Shown in pieces: positions 1 to 9,760 of a stretch of 64,000 nucleotides of DNA. The translations under genes were made by a program, and so were the position numbers. The notes under the pieces were generated by a model. The model was not told where the DNA came from. It was given only the letters and a program-made list of their open reading frames with translations, and made no database searches. How positions within the stretch are numbered: position 1 is the first letter of the stretch; each line of letters opens with the position of its first letter. Source of the DNA: Pseudomonas maumuensis (lineage in GTDB: Bacteria > Pseudomonadota > Gammaproteobacteria > Pseudomonadales > Pseudomonadaceae); the NCBI RefSeq assembly GCF_019139675.1, contig NZ_CP077077.1:248001-312000 (forward strand), read 5' to 3'.

Positions 1-1040
1 AGCCGTGGCGCGTGCGACACCACCCATACCTGACATTCTCGCGCCGCGCGGCGGATCAGGCGCGCCAGCGCCGGCAGTAAGTCCGGGTGCAGGCTGGTCT
101 CCGGCTCGTTGAGCACCATCATGCTCGGTGGGCGAGGGGTAAGCAGGGCCGCCACCAGCAGCAGGTAGCGCAATGTGCCGTCGGACAGTTCCGCTGCGCT
201 CAGCGGCCGCAACAGCCCGGCCTGATGGAAGCGCAGGCCGAACAGGCCGCCGGGCTGGGCATCGACCGCAAGCCGGGCGCCGGGAAAGGCGTCGCTCACC
301 GCGTCCTGCAGGGCCTGCAGATCGCCGATCTCGTCGATGGTCTGCAGGGCGGCGGCGAGGTCGCGGCCATCGTGATGCAGCACCGGCGTGCGCGTCCCCA
401 GCCGCGATTGTCGGGCGGGCGCTTCGGCATCGGTACGGAAATGGTCGTAGAAGCGCCAGCTGCGGATCTGCTCGCGCAGATGCGGTACCTCGGGGGAACT
501 CTGGAGACTGCCGACCTGGTCGAACAGGCTGTCGAACTCGGTCATGTGCTGGTGCAGCACCTGCCATTGGCGCCCGTCGCGGGCCTTGACCATCCCCGCG
601 TTGCGCTGCACCAGCTGGCTGGCGGGCCGGCACAGGGGGCCGGCCCAGATCGTCTCCTGCTTGATCTGCGGGTCCAGGGCGAACTTCGACCGGCTGGGTT
701 CGGGCAGGCCGAGGCTGATTGCGTAGCCGAAGTCTTCGCCGGCAAAGCCCATCTTCAGTCGCCGAGCTTGCTGGCGTGGCCCGCCTTCCACTGGCACCTC
801 GCCGTTGAGCATGCGCCGGGTGAGCTTCTCGGGGCCGGCCCAGAAGGTCGATTCCAGCCCGCCCTCGGCAGCCAGCGCGTTGACCACACCGCCGCGCGCG
901 GTCTCCGCCAGCAGGCGCAAGGCCTTGTACAGGTTGGACTTGCCGCTGCCATTGGCTCCGGTAATCACGTTCAGCCGACCCAGCGGCAGCACCAGCTGGT
1001 TGATCGAGCGGTAGTTGGCAATGGCCAGGGTGGTGAGCAT
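1..1040 (-). CDS. AAA family ATPase, 3' end outside window
   Basis: The minus-strand frame is open from the ATG at 1040 to the window edge, so the C-terminus is missing. The protein starts MLTTLAIANYRSINQLVLPL and has a Walker A motif GANGSGKS near residue 30. A signature-like ELSDGTLRY and a Walker B segment MMVLNEPETSLHP lie near the cut end. This is the single-chain RecF/SMC-like ATPase layout, as in predicted AAA_21-type ATPases; the substrate is unknown. AAGGA sits 8 bases before the chosen start; an in-frame ATG at 1049 has no such site. It diverges from the efflux operon. The call as an ATPase is firm; the cellular role is not known. Confidence 0.85.
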   Translation of the reverse strand, partial: MLTTLAIANYRSINQLVLPLGRLNVITGANGSGKSNLYKALRLLAETARGGVVNALAAEGGLESTFWAGPEKLTRRMLNGEVPVEGGPRQQARRLKMGFAGEDFGYAISLGLPEPSRSKFALDPQIKQETIWAGPLCRPASQLVQRNAGMVKARDGRQWQVLHQHMTEFDSLFDQVGSLQSSPEVPHLREQIRSWRFYDHFRTDAEAPARQSRLGTRTPVLHHDGRDLAAALQTIDEIGDLQALQDAVSDAFPGARLAVDAQPGGLFGLRFHQAGLLRPLSAAELSDGTLRYLLLVAALLTPRPPSMMVLNEPETSLHPDLLPALARLIRRAARECQVWVVSHAPR

Positions 1041-1179
1041 AGGCGGCATCCTTGAGCGGTCGGACGGCAGTATCGCCGATCCCGTCTCGCTTTGTTGAAC
1101 CCTGGCCAATGCCGTTTGTCGATCCCTGATCTACGCTTTCAAACGCATCCCTTTTACCTGAGAGAAGCAAGGAGCCTGC

Positions 1180-2268
1180 ATGACGCTAGAGCGCGCGCCG
1201 CTGGTCGTTTGCCTGGGGTTGCTGTCCCTGCTATCAGGCTGTGGCAAGGAGGAGGTCGGCCAGGTGTTGCCCCGGGTCGCGGTGCAACAGGTGCAGCCCA
1301 CCGACTTTGCCGCCCGGGTCACCCTGACCGGTGACGTGCAGGCGCGGGTGCAGACCGACTTGTCGTTCCGCGTGGGCGGCAAGATCATCGCCCGCAGCGT
1401 CGATGTCGGGGACCATGTAAAAGCCAACCAGGTACTGGCGCGCCTGGACCCCAAGGACCTGCAGAACAACGTCGATTCGGCCAAGGCCGAAGTGTTCGCC
1501 GAACAGGCCCGAGTCACCCAGACCAGCGCCGCGTTCGTGCGCCAGCAGAAACTCCTGCCCAAGGGCTACACCAGCCAGAGCGAGTACGACTCCGCCGAAG
1601 CCGCGCTGCGCAGCAGCCAGAGCGCGCTCAAGGCCGCCCAGGCGCAACTGGCCAACGCCAACGAGCAATTGAGCTACACCGCATTGGTGTCCGAGGCCGA
1701 CGGCGTTATCACTGCGCGTCAGGCCGAGGTCGGCCAGGTGGTGCAGGCGACCATGCCGATCTTCAGCCTGGCCGTCGATGGCGACCGTGACGCGGTGTTC
1801 AATGTCTACGAATCGCTGCTGGTGGCGCCCAGCAAAGAGAAGGACGTGACGATCAGCATGATCGACAATCCCGCCATCACCGCCCAGGGCCATGTGCGCG
1901 AGATCACCCCGACGGTCTCGGCGCAGAGCGGCACGGTGCAGGTCAAGGTGGCCCTGCGCGATGTGCCCAAGGGCATGGCCCTTGGTGCGCCGGTGACGGC
2001 GTCGGCCAGTGCCCATGGCAAACCGAGCGTCGAGCTGCCTTGGTCCGCCCTGACCAAGGCATTGAACGAGCCCGCCGTGTGGGTGGTCGGCGAGGGCGAC
2101 AAGGCGCAACTGCGCAAGGTCCAGGTGGCGCGCTACCTGACCGGCAAAGTGGTGATCAGCGAGGGTCTCGAGGCCGGTGAGGTGGTGGTGGTCAGTGGTG
2201 GCCAGCTGTTGAACCCAGGCATTCAGGTCGAGAAGGTCGACGCCAGAAACGGGGGAGTCGCGCCATGA
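1180..2268 (+). CDS. triA: RND efflux periplasmic adaptor lipoprotein (TriA-like)
   Basis: A 362-residue membrane-fusion protein of a tripartite RND pump. A lipoprotein signal ends at LLSGC (Cys21), so it should be anchored in the inner membrane and span the periplasm. The barrel-sandwich half-motif FRVGGKI..RSVDVGDHVKANQVLARLD and a coiled-coil hairpin with many Ala and Gln follow, then the beta-barrel region. AAGGAG precedes the ATG. It is the first gene of a run adaptor-adaptor-pump with 4-base overlaps. Two different adaptors in front of one RND gene is the arrangement of P. aeruginosa TriABC; the symbol rests on that arrangement, and the substrate is not shown by sequence. Confidence 0.85.
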   Translation: MTLERAPLVVCLGLLSLLSGCGKEEVGQVLPRVAVQQVQPTDFAARVTLTGDVQARVQTDLSFRVGGKIIARSVDVGDHVKANQVLARLDPKDLQNNVDSAKAEVFAEQARVTQTSAAFVRQQKLLPKGYTSQSEYDSAEAALRSSQSALKAAQAQLANANEQLSYTALVSEADGVITARQAEVGQVVQATMPIFSLAVDGDRDAVFNVYESLLVAPSKEKDVTISMIDNPAITAQGHVREITPTVSAQSGTVQVKVALRDVPKGMALGAPVTASASAHGKPSVELPWSALTKALNEPAVWVVGEGDKAQLRKVQVARYLTGKVVISEGLEAGEVVVVSGGQLLNPGIQVEKVDARNGGVAP

Positions 2269-3332
2269 GGCCGTTGCTGCCGATATTGTCCGCCTGTGCG
2301 TTGCTGGCTGCCTGTGGTGGCGAGGAAGTCCAGCCCGAACCCGTGCGACCGGTGCTGTCGACCGTGGTCGAGCCCCAGGTGCAAGCGCAGCTTGGGCGCT
2401 TTGCCGGCAACATCCAGGCGCGTTTCGAGAGCACCTTGGGTTTTCGCGTGTCTGGCCGCATCGCCCGGCGCTGGCTGGATGTCGGGGCCCAGGTCAAGCC
2501 GGGCGACACCCTGGCTACCCTCGATCCGACCGACCAGCAGAACCAGTTGCGTGCCGCCGAAGGCGACCTCGCGCGGGTCCAGGCGCAGTGGATCAATGCC
2601 CAGGCCGATGCCCGTCGCCAGCAACAGCTGTATGACCGCGGAGTCGGTGCCCAAGCCCAGCTGGACATCGCCCAGACCAACCTGAAGACCACCGGCGCGT
2701 CACTGGAACAGGCGCGCTCGGCGCTCAGCCAGGCCCGCGACCAGCTCGACTACAGCACCCTGCGGACCGACCATGCCGCCGTGATCACGGCCTGGCAGGC
2801 CGAGGCCGGGCAGACCGTCAGCGCCGGCCAGGCCGTGGTCACCCTGGCGCGCCCGGACGTGAAGGAAGCGGTGATCGACCTGCCGATCGCCTTGGCCGAG
2901 CAACTGCGCCGCGACCTCACCTTCACCGTCGCCTCGCAGCTCGACCCGAGCATCAATACCACCGCCACCTTGCGCGAGTTGGAGCCCCAGGCCGATGCCA
3001 CCACCCGTACCCGTCGCGCCCGCCTGACCCTGGCCAGCACCCCGGACGCTTTCCACCTGGGGACCGCGATCAGCGTCACCCTGACCTCGGCACTGACCCC
3101 GCGCAGCCAGTTGCCGCTTTCCGCGCTGCTCGAACGCGATGGCAAGACCCAGGTCTGGGTGGTCGACCCGCAGGGCAAGACCGTGGCCACCCGTGACGTC
3201 ACCCTGGCGGAGCGTGGCCCTGACAGCATCATCCTGTCCTCCGGTGTGCAACCCGGCGAGCGCGTCGTCACCGCCGGCGTGAACAGCCTCAAGCCTGGCC
3301 AGAAGGTCATCTTCGACGAGGACGCACGATGA
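2265..3332 (+). CDS. triB: Second RND periplasmic adaptor lipoprotein (TriB-like)
   Basis: A 355-residue membrane-fusion protein, related to but distinct from the product of the gene just upstream. The lipobox LLAAC places the lipidated Cys at residue 17. Visible parts are the lipoyl half-motif FRVSGRIARRWLDVGAQVKPGDTLATLD, the alpha-helical hairpin (about residues 95-150) and the second half-motif AWQAEAGQTVSAGQAVVTL. Its ATG overlaps the upstream stop as ATGA, so the two adaptors are probably made in fixed ratio and may form a mixed adaptor ring, as known for TriA and TriB. The assignment as an adaptor is firm; the name is by gene order. Confidence 0.85.
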   Translation: MRPLLPILSACALLAACGGEEVQPEPVRPVLSTVVEPQVQAQLGRFAGNIQARFESTLGFRVSGRIARRWLDVGAQVKPGDTLATLDPTDQQNQLRAAEGDLARVQAQWINAQADARRQQQLYDRGVGAQAQLDIAQTNLKTTGASLEQARSALSQARDQLDYSTLRTDHAAVITAWQAEAGQTVSAGQAVVTLARPDVKEAVIDLPIALAEQLRRDLTFTVASQLDPSINTTATLRELEPQADATTRTRRARLTLASTPDAFHLGTAISVTLTSALTPRSQLPLSALLERDGKTQVWVVDPQGKTVATRDVTLAERGPDSIILSSGVQPGERVVTAGVNSLKPGQKVIFDEDAR

Positions 3333-6300
3333 AAGGAAGCTTCAACCTCTCCGAATGGGCGCTCAAGCACCAGTCCTTCGTCTGGTACCTGATGTTCGTC
3401 GGCCTGCTGATGGGAGTCTTTTCCTACTTCAACCTGGGTCGAGAGGAGGATCCGTCCTTCACCATCAAGACCATGGTGATCCAGACCCGCTGGCCCGGCG
3501 CGACCCAGGACGAGACGCTGTACCAGATCACCGACCGGATCGAGAAGAAGCTCGAGGAACTCGACTCGCTCGACTACGTGAAAAGCTATACCCGCCCCGG
3601 CGAATCGACGGTCTACGTGTACCTGCTCGATACCACCAAGGCCAAGGACATTCCGGACATCTGGTACCAGGTGCGCAAGAAGATCCAGGACATCCGCGGC
3701 CAGTTCCCGCAGGGCGTGCAGGGGCCGGGTTTCAACGACGAGTTCGGCGACGTGTTCGGCTCGATCTACGCCTTCACCTCCGATGGCCTGAACCTGCGCC
3801 AGCTGCGCGACTATGTGGAGCAGGCCCGCGCCGAGGTGCGCGAGGTGCATAACATCGGCAAGATCGAGCTGATCGGCACCCAGGACGAAGTGCTCTACCT
3901 GAACTTTTCCACCCGCAAGCTGGCGGCCCTGGGCATCGACCAGCGGCAGGTCATGGAGGCGCTGCAATCGCAGAACGCGGTGACCCCGGCGGGGGTGATC
4001 GAAGCCGGCCCCGAGCGCATCTCGGTGCGCACCACCGGGCAGTTCGCCTCGGAGAAAGACCTGGAGACGGTCAACCTGCGCATCAACGACCGCTTCTTCC
4101 GCCTGGCCGATATCGCCGACATCGAGCGCGGCTATGTCGATCCACCGTCGCCGATCTTCCGCTACAACGGCCAACCCGCCATCGGCCTGGCCATCGGCAT
4201 GAAGGCCGGCGGCAACATCGAGGTGTTCGGCGCGGCGCTGAAGAAGAAGATGGACAGCATCGTCAGCGAACTGCCGGTCGGGGTCGGCGTACATACCGTG
4301 TCGGACCAGGCGGTGGTGGTCAAGCAGGCGGTCGGTGGCTTCACCAGTGCCTTGTTCGAAGCCGTGGTGATCGTGCTGGTGGTGAGCTTCGTCAGCCTGG
4401 GCGTGCGTGCCGGGCTGGTGGTGGCCTGTTCGATCCCACTGGTGTTGGCCATGGTGTTCGTGTTCATGGAATACAGCGACATCACCATGCAGCGGATTTC
4501 GCTGGGTGCGCTGATCATTGCCCTGGGCCTGCTGGTGGATGACGCGATGATCACCGTGGAGGTGATGGTCACGCGCCTGGAAATGGGCGAGACGAAAGAG
4601 CAGGCGGCGACCTTCGCCTACACCTCGACGGCCTTCCCCATGCTTACCGGCACCCTGGTGACCGTGGCCGGTTTCGTGCCGATCGGCCTCAACGCCAGCT
4701 CGGCCGGTGAATACACCTATACCTTGTTCGCGGTGATCGCCGTGGCGCTGCTGGTGTCGTGGGTGGTGGCGGTGTTCTTCGCCCCGGTGCTGGGCGTGCA
4801 TATCCTCAGCAGCGAAAAGCTCAAGCCCCACGAGGCCGAACCTGGGCGGGTGGGCCGGGCGTTCGAACACGGCCTGCTGTGGTGCATGCGCCACCGCTGG
4901 GTGACGGTGATCGGCACCATCGTGCTGTTCGCACTGTCGGTGGTGGGCATGCGCTTCGTGCAGAACCAGTTCTTCCCGTCTTCGGACCGCCCGGAGATCC
5001 TGGTCGATCTCGACCTGCCGCAGAACGCCTCGATCGAGGAAACGCGCAAGGTGGTGGATCGCCTGGAGGCGAAGATCAAGGACGACCCCGACCTGGTGCG
5101 CTGGAGCACCTACATCGGCCAGGGCGCGATTCGCTTCTACCTGCCCCTCGACCAGCAATTGCAGAACCCCTATTACGCCCAGCTGGTGATTGTCAGCAAG
5201 GGCTTCGAAGAGCGCCAGGGCATGATCGAGCGCCTGCAGAAACTGCTGCGCGAGGACTTCGTCGGCATCGGCAGCAACGTGCAGTCGCTGGAGATGGGCC
5301 CGCCGGTGGGCCGGCCGATCCAGTACCGGGTCAGCGGCAAGGACATCGACCAGGTGCGGCGCTATGCCATCGAGCTGGCCACGGTGCTCGACGGCAACGA
5401 GCATATCGGCGACATGATGTACGACTGGAACGAGCCCGGTAAGGTGCTGCGCATCGAGATTGCCCAGGACAAGGCACGCCAGCTGGGGCTGTCGTCAGAA
5501 GACGTGGCCAATGTGATGAACAGCATCGTCAGCGGCGTGCCGGTTACCCAGGTCAACGACAACATCTACCTGGTCGACGTCATCGCCCGCGCCGAGGACA
5601 GCGAGCGGGGCTCGCCCGACACCCTGCAGAACCTGCAGATCGTCAGCCCCAGCGGTGTGTCCATCCCTCTGCTGGCGTTCGCCACCGTGCGCTACGAGCT
5701 GGAGCAGCCATTGGTGTGGCGGCGCGACCGCAAGCCGACCATCACTATCAAGGCCTCGGTGGTCGGCGATATCCAGCCGACCAACCTGGTTGCCCAGCTC
5801 AAGCCGAAGATCGACGAGTTCGCCGGCAAGCTGCCGCCCGGCTACGGCGTGGCCACCGGCGGTACGGTGGAAGAGAGCGGCAAGGCCCAGGGGCCGATCG
5901 CCGATGTCATTCCGTTGATGCTGTTCCTCATGGCGACCTTCCTGATGATCCAGCTGCACAGCGTGCAGAAGCTGTTCCTGGTGGTCAGCGTCGCGCCGCT
6001 GGGGCTGATCGGCGTGGTCCTGGCCCTGGTACCCACTGGCACGCCCATGGGCTTCGTGGCGATCCTCGGCATCCTCGCCCTGGCCGGGATCATCATCCGC
6101 AACTCGGTGATCCTGGTGACCCAGATCGACGAATTCGAGGAGCAGGGCTACACCCCCTGGGACGCGGTGGTGGAGGCGACCAACCACCGCCGTCGGCCAA
6201 TCCTGCTGACGGCGGCGGCGGCAAGCCTGGGGATGATCCCGATTGCCCGGGAAGTGTTCTGGGGGCCGATGGCCTACGCCATGATCGGCGGCATTATCAG

Positions 6301-6382
6301 CGCAACGCTGCTGACGCTGTTGTTCCTGCCGGCGCTGTACGTGGCCTGGTACAAGATCCGCGAGCCGGAAAAGACTTCCTGA
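3329..6382 (+). CDS. triC: RND multidrug efflux transporter (TriC-like)
   Basis: A 1017-residue inner-membrane proton-driven pump of the AcrB/HAE family, full length for the group. It shows the RND topology: TM1 near residues 15-33, a large periplasmic loop, a TM2-TM6 block with GALIIALGLLVDDAMITVEV (the proton-relay Asp pair), a second periplasmic loop, and a second block with ILALAGIIIRNSVILV. It starts inside the end of the second adaptor gene (ATGA overlap). No outer-membrane channel gene follows, so it must borrow one, as TriABC does with OpmH. A perfect REP inverted repeat follows the stop. Substrate is inferred only in the broad sense of drugs or biocides. Confidence 0.9.
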   Translation: MKGSFNLSEWALKHQSFVWYLMFVGLLMGVFSYFNLGREEDPSFTIKTMVIQTRWPGATQDETLYQITDRIEKKLEELDSLDYVKSYTRPGESTVYVYLLDTTKAKDIPDIWYQVRKKIQDIRGQFPQGVQGPGFNDEFGDVFGSIYAFTSDGLNLRQLRDYVEQARAEVREVHNIGKIELIGTQDEVLYLNFSTRKLAALGIDQRQVMEALQSQNAVTPAGVIEAGPERISVRTTGQFASEKDLETVNLRINDRFFRLADIADIERGYVDPPSPIFRYNGQPAIGLAIGMKAGGNIEVFGAALKKKMDSIVSELPVGVGVHTVSDQAVVVKQAVGGFTSALFEAVVIVLVVSFVSLGVRAGLVVACSIPLVLAMVFVFMEYSDITMQRISLGALIIALGLLVDDAMITVEVMVTRLEMGETKEQAATFAYTSTAFPMLTGTLVTVAGFVPIGLNASSAGEYTYTLFAVIAVALLVSWVVAVFFAPVLGVHILSSEKLKPHEAEPGRVGRAFEHGLLWCMRHRWVTVIGTIVLFALSVVGMRFVQNQFFPSSDRPEILVDLDLPQNASIEETRKVVDRLEAKIKDDPDLVRWSTYIGQGAIRFYLPLDQQLQNPYYAQLVIVSKGFEERQGMIERLQKLLREDFVGIGSNVQSLEMGPPVGRPIQYRVSGKDIDQVRRYAIELATVLDGNEHIGDMMYDWNEPGKVLRIEIAQDKARQLGLSSEDVANVMNSIVSGVPVTQVNDNIYLVDVIARAEDSERGSPDTLQNLQIVSPSGVSIPLLAFATVRYELEQPLVWRRDRKPTITIKASVVGDIQPTNLVAQLKPKIDEFAGKLPPGYGVATGGTVEESGKAQGPIADVIPLMLFLMATFLMIQLHSVQKLFLVVSVAPLGLIGVVLALVPTGTPMGFVAILGILALAGIIIRNSVILVTQIDEFEEQGYTPWDAVVEATNHRRRPILLTAAAASLGMIPIAREVFWGPMAYAMIGGIISATLLTLLFLPALYVAWYKIREPEKTS

Positions 6383-6394
6383 GAACCACGCGCA

Positions 6395-6472
6395 CCCTGT
6401 GGGAGCTGGCTTGCCAGCGATAGCGTCGGTGAGGCTGACGACACTATCGCTGGCAAGCCAGCTCCCACAGGG
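6395..6472. repeat. REP-type inverted repeat, 29-bp perfect arms
   Basis: Arms 6395-6423 and 6444-6472 are exact reverse complements, separated by 20 bases. The core is GTGGGAGCTGGCTTGCCAGC. It lies just after the efflux operon and could form a stable stem in the transcript. Confidence 0.9.
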
Positions 6473-6502
6473 TTCAGTGTTCGCGCTAATGGTTATATAA
6501 AC

Positions 6503-6546
6503 ATTCTTAAACAGTATTTTTAAGAATATCCGCGCCTCACTAGTAT
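6503..6546 (+). promoter_or_regulatory. Putative promoter/activator region of oscA-sbp-cys operon
   Basis: A dyad ATTCTTAAA (6503-6511) and TTTAAGAAT (6519-6527) lies in AT-rich DNA. A -10-like TAGTAT sits at 6541-6546, and the -35 position overlapping the dyad is poor (TTTTAA). This is the layout expected of an activator-dependent promoter. CysB control is inferred from the genes downstream. Confidence 0.45.
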
Positions 6547-6615
6547 TGCCCTCAAGCCAGGCGCAAATCCCCTTCAAAACCTCTGCCCGGCTCCCTTACT
6601 CACAGGAGAACGAGC

Positions 6616-6798
6616 ATGAGTGCATCTCTGCGCAGCATCGACGGTCAGGACGAAGCCACCATTCTGCGGGAAATCCAGAGTGCCCTGCGCGACCTGCGCT
6701 TTGGCGCGGTGGAGATCACCGTGCATAACGCCCAGGTGGTGCAGATCGAACGCAAGGAGAAGTTCCGCCTGCAGCAGCCCGGCAACAAGACCGGCTGA
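6616..6798 (+). CDS. oscA: Small sulfur-starvation protein OscA (YezD/DUF2292 family)
   Basis: A 60-residue cytoplasmic protein containing [20 protein letters not shown] and [17 protein letters not shown], the core of the DUF2292 family. In Pseudomonas, OscA is induced by sulfate limitation and is needed for growth on organosulfur compounds; its molecular role is unclear. It is preceded by CAGGAGAACGAGC ahead of the ATG and followed 47 bases later by sbp, which fits one sulfate-starvation operon. Length matches the family. Confidence 0.85.
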   Translation: MSASLRSIDGQDEATILREIQSALRDLRFGAVEITVHNAQVVQIERKEKFRLQQPGNKTG

Positions 6799-6845
6799 CA
6801 CCGCACCCCTTCAAAACTAGAAAAATGCCAATCGGGAGCTTCACC

Positions 6846-7853
6846 ATGTCCATCCGCCGTTATGCGCTTGCCGCCCTGGCCAGTGCCGTTTTTGCCGGTT
6901 CCGCGATCGCCAAGGACTACGAATTGCTGAACGTGTCCTATGACCCGACCCGCGAGCTGTACCAGCAGTACAACGCCGAGTTCATCAAGCATTGGCAAGC
7001 CGCCAACCCCGGCGACAAGGTGAAGATCCAGCAGTCCCACGGTGGTTCGGGCAAGCAGGGCCGCGCGGTCATCGACGGCCTGCGCGCAGACGTGGTGACC
7101 CTGGCCTTGGCCGGCGACATCGACGAGATCGCCAAGCTCGGCAAGACCCTGCCGGAGGACTGGCAGAAGCGCCTGCCGGACGCCAGCACGCCGTACACCT
7201 CGACCATCGTGTTCCTGGTACGCAAGGGCAACCCGAAAGGCATCAAGGACTGGGGCGACCTGATCAAGAAGGACGTCTCGGTGATCACGCCCAATCCGAA
7301 GACCTCCGGCGGCGCCCGCTGGAACTTCCTCGCCGCCTGGGCCTATGGCCTGAAGACCGGCGGCAGCGAAGACAAGGCCAAGGCCTACGTTCAGGAACTG
7401 TTCAAGCACGTGCCGGTGCTCGATACCGGCGCGCGTGGCTCGACCATCACCTTCGTCAACAACGGCCAGGGCGATGTGCTGCTGGCGTGGGAAAACGAAG
7501 CCTTCCTGGCGCTGAAGGAAGACGGTGGCAGCGACAAGTTCGAAATCGTCGTCCCATCGCTTTCGATCCTGGCCGAGCCACCGGTGGCGGTGGTCGACAA
7601 GAACGCCGAGAAGAAGGGCAACGAGAAGATCGCCGAGGAATACCTCAAGCATCTGTACAGCCCGGCTGGCCAGAAGATCGCTGCGGAAAATTTCTACCGT
7701 CCGCGTGACGCGAAGGTCGCCGCCGAATTCGGCAAGCAGTTCCCGAAACTGGACCTGGTGACCATCGACAAGGACTTCGGTGGCTGGAAGACTGCGCAGC
7801 CGAAGTTCTTCAACGATGGCGGTGTGTTCGACCAGATTTATCAGGCACAGTGA
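6846..7853 (+). CDS. sbp: Periplasmic sulfate-binding protein
   Basis: A 335-residue periplasmic solute-binding protein. The signal peptide ends at GSAIA-KD. Family hallmarks are [17 protein letters not shown] at the mature N-terminus, [15 protein letters not shown], and [20 protein letters not shown]. It delivers sulfate to CysTWA. The ATG at 6846 is chosen because GGGAG stands 7 bases ahead; an in-frame ATG at 6825 would spoil the signal peptide. The gene is followed by a REP pair and a GC-rich hairpin (8009-8026) before cysT, which would allow more binding protein than permease to be made. Confidence 0.93.
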   Translation: MSIRRYALAALASAVFAGSAIAKDYELLNVSYDPTRELYQQYNAEFIKHWQAANPGDKVKIQQSHGGSGKQGRAVIDGLRADVVTLALAGDIDEIAKLGKTLPEDWQKRLPDASTPYTSTIVFLVRKGNPKGIKDWGDLIKKDVSVITPNPKTSGGARWNFLAAWAYGLKTGGSEDKAKAYVQELFKHVPVLDTGARGSTITFVNNGQGDVLLAWENEAFLALKEDGGSDKFEIVVPSLSILAEPPVAVVDKNAEKKGNEKIAEEYLKHLYSPAGQKIAAENFYRPRDAKVAAEFGKQFPKLDLVTIDKDFGGWKTAQPKFFNDGGVFDQIYQAQ

Positions 7854-7869
7854 TCGGCAATGAACAAGC

Positions 7870-7978
7870 GGGGCCGCTTCGCGCCCCTTTCGCCGGCAAG
7901 CCGGCTCCCACAGGAAGCGGGAATGTACCGCCACTGTGGGAGCTGGCTTGCCAGCGAAAGGGCTGCGCAGCAGCCCCA
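7870..7978. repeat. REP-type inverted repeat between sbp and cysT
   Basis: Imperfect arms 7886-7913 and 7934-7961 are built on CGCCGGCAAGCCGGCTCCCACA and its TGG variant, flanked by a short GGGGC/GCCCC pair. It lies inside the operon. Confidence 0.85.
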
Positions 7979-8008
7979 CAAACAAAACCCTTCAGTAGCC
8001 TGCACCGG

Positions 8009-8026
8009 CCCGGGATGACTCCCGGG
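8009..8026 (+). other. Hairpin CCCGGG-ATGACT-CCCGGG upstream of cysT
   Basis: Six-base GC arms with a six-base loop and no T run, so it is not a classical terminator. With the preceding REP it may act as an RNA-processing or stability barrier at the 3' end of sbp mRNA. The same CCCGGG stem with a T run ends the operon after cysA. Confidence 0.5.
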
Positions 8027-8052
8027 CTTCGTGCGTTCAACCAGGGACCTTT

Positions 8053-8871
8053 ATGTCACGTCGCATTTCCCCCGTCATACCCGGCTTCGGGCTGACGCTG
8101 GGCTACACCTTGGTGTACCTCAGCCTGATCGTGCTGATACCGCTGGCGGCCATGTTCATCCATGCCTCGCAGCTCACCTGGGAGCAGTTCTGGAACATCG
8201 TCAGCGCGCCGCGGGTCATTGCCGCGCTGAAGCTGAGTTTCGGCACCGCCCTGTTCGCCGCCATCATCAACGGCGTGATCGGCACCCTGTTGGCCTGGGT
8301 GCTGGTGCGCTACACCTTCCCCGGCCGCAAGGTCATCGACGCGATGATCGACCTGCCGTTCGCCCTGCCCACCGCCGTGGCCGGCATCGCCTTGACCGCC
8401 TTGTACGCCCCCGCGGGCTGGGTCGGCCAGTTCGCCACGGATCTTGGCTTCAAGATCGCCTACACCCCACTGGGCATCACCCTGGCGCTGACGTTCGTCA
8501 CCCTGCCGTTCGTGGTGCGCACGGTGCAGCCAGTGCTGGCTGACATCCCGCGTGAGGTGGAAGAGGCTGCCGCCTGCCTGGGCGCGAAACCTTTGCAGGT
8601 GTTCCGCCATGTACTGGCTCCGGCGTTGCTGCCAGCGTGGTTGACCGGCTTCGCCCTGGCCTTCGCCCGCGGCGTGGGCGAGTACGGCTCGGTGATCTTC
8701 ATCGCCGGCAACATGCCGATGAAGACCGAGATCCTGCCGCTGCTGATCATGGTCAAGCTCGACCAGTACGACTACACCGGCGCCACCGCCATCGGCGTGT
8801 TGATGCTGGTGGTTTCCTTCATCCTGCTGCTGCTGATCAACCTGCTGCAGCGGCGCATCGAAACCCCTTGA
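8053..8871 (+). CDS. cysT: Sulfate/thiosulfate ABC permease CysT
   Basis: A 272-residue inner-membrane permease with about six membrane segments. The EAA loop reads [21 protein letters not shown] and contacts the CysA ATPase. [20 protein letters not shown] is typical of CysT (CysU). It forms the channel heterodimer with CysW, encoded 13 bases downstream. Family length is about 275, so the gene is complete. Expression is expected to follow sulfur limitation through the oscA promoter. Confidence 0.94.
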   Translation: MSRRISPVIPGFGLTLGYTLVYLSLIVLIPLAAMFIHASQLTWEQFWNIVSAPRVIAALKLSFGTALFAAIINGVIGTLLAWVLVRYTFPGRKVIDAMIDLPFALPTAVAGIALTALYAPAGWVGQFATDLGFKIAYTPLGITLALTFVTLPFVVRTVQPVLADIPREVEEAAACLGAKPLQVFRHVLAPALLPAWLTGFALAFARGVGEYGSVIFIAGNMPMKTEILPLLIMVKLDQYDYTGATAIGVLMLVVSFILLLLINLLQRRIETP

Positions 8872-8884
8872 AGGAGGCCCGCTA

Positions 8885-9757
8885 ATGTCTTCATCAACCC
8901 TTGGCGCGACCGCCGCCGCCAACGCCGCCCGGCGTGGCAGTGCCACTTCGCGCCGCGTGCTGATCACCCTGGCCTGGATCGTCTTTGCGCTGTTCCTGGC
9001 CCTGCCGCTGGTGATCGTTGTGTCTCAGGCCCTGAAAAACGGCTTCGGCACCTTCTTCGAGGCGATCTTCGAGGCCGATGCCTTGTCTGCGCTCAAGCTG
9101 ACCCTGCTGGCGGTGGCCATCTCGGTGCCGCTGAACCTGCTGTTCGGGGTCAGCGCCGCCTGGTGCGTGAGCAAGTACAGCTTCCGTGGCAAAAGTATCC
9201 TGGTGACCCTGATCGACCTGCCGTTCTCGGTGTCACCGGTGATCGCCGGCCTGGTCTACGTGCTGATGTTCGGCGCCCAGGGCCTGTTCGGCCCTTGGCT
9301 GCAGGACCACGACATCCAGATCGTGTTCGCCCTGCCGGGCATCGTCCTGGCGACCATCTTCGTCACCGTGCCGTTCGTCGCCCGTGAACTGATCCCGCTG
9401 ATGCAGGAGCAGGGCACCCAGGAAGAGGAGGCCGCGCGCCTGCTCGGCGCCAACGGCTGGCAGATGTTCTGGCACGTCACCCTGCCGAACATCAAATGGG
9501 GCCTGATCTACGGCGTGGTGCTGTGTACCGCGCGGGCCATGGGCGAGTTCGGCGCGGTGTCGGTGGTGTCCGGGCATATCCGTGGCGTCACCAACACCTT
9601 GCCGCTGCACGTTGAGATCCTCTACAACGAGTACAACCATGTCGCGGCCTTCAGCGTGGCCAGCCTGCTGCTGATCCTGGCGCTCTTCATCCTGCTGCTC
9701 AAGCAGTGGAGCGAGAACCGTATTAACCGCCTGCGCCACAGCGCCGCGGAGGAATGA
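8885..9757 (+). CDS. cysW: Sulfate/thiosulfate ABC permease CysW
   Basis: A 290-residue inner-membrane permease, partner of Cys[20 protein letters not shown] and [15 protein letters not shown] are CysW hallmarks, and the EAA loop reads [20 protein letters not shown]. About six transmembrane segments are visible. AAGGAGGCCCGCTA precedes the ATG. cysA begins three bases after the stop, so the two are translationally linked. Confidence 0.94.
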   Translation: MSSSTLGATAAANAARRGSATSRRVLITLAWIVFALFLALPLVIVVSQALKNGFGTFFEAIFEADALSALKLTLLAVAISVPLNLLFGVSAAWCVSKYSFRGKSILVTLIDLPFSVSPVIAGLVYVLMFGAQGLFGPWLQDHDIQIVFALPGIVLATIFVTVPFVARELIPLMQEQGTQEEEAARLLGANGWQMFWHVTLPNIKWGLIYGVVLCTARAMGEFGAVSVVSGHIRGVTNTLPLHVEILYNEYNHVAAFSVASLLLILALFILLLKQWSENRINRLRHSAAEE

Positions 9758-9760
9758 TTC

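Noticed and set aside
2750..5404. An 884-codon open frame on the minus strand opposite the efflux genes, and similar long antisense frames elsewhere.
   Set aside because: High G+C with strong third-position bias keeps antisense frames open. The products are His/Gln/Arg-rich and show no known domain, while the plus-strand genes are clearly real.
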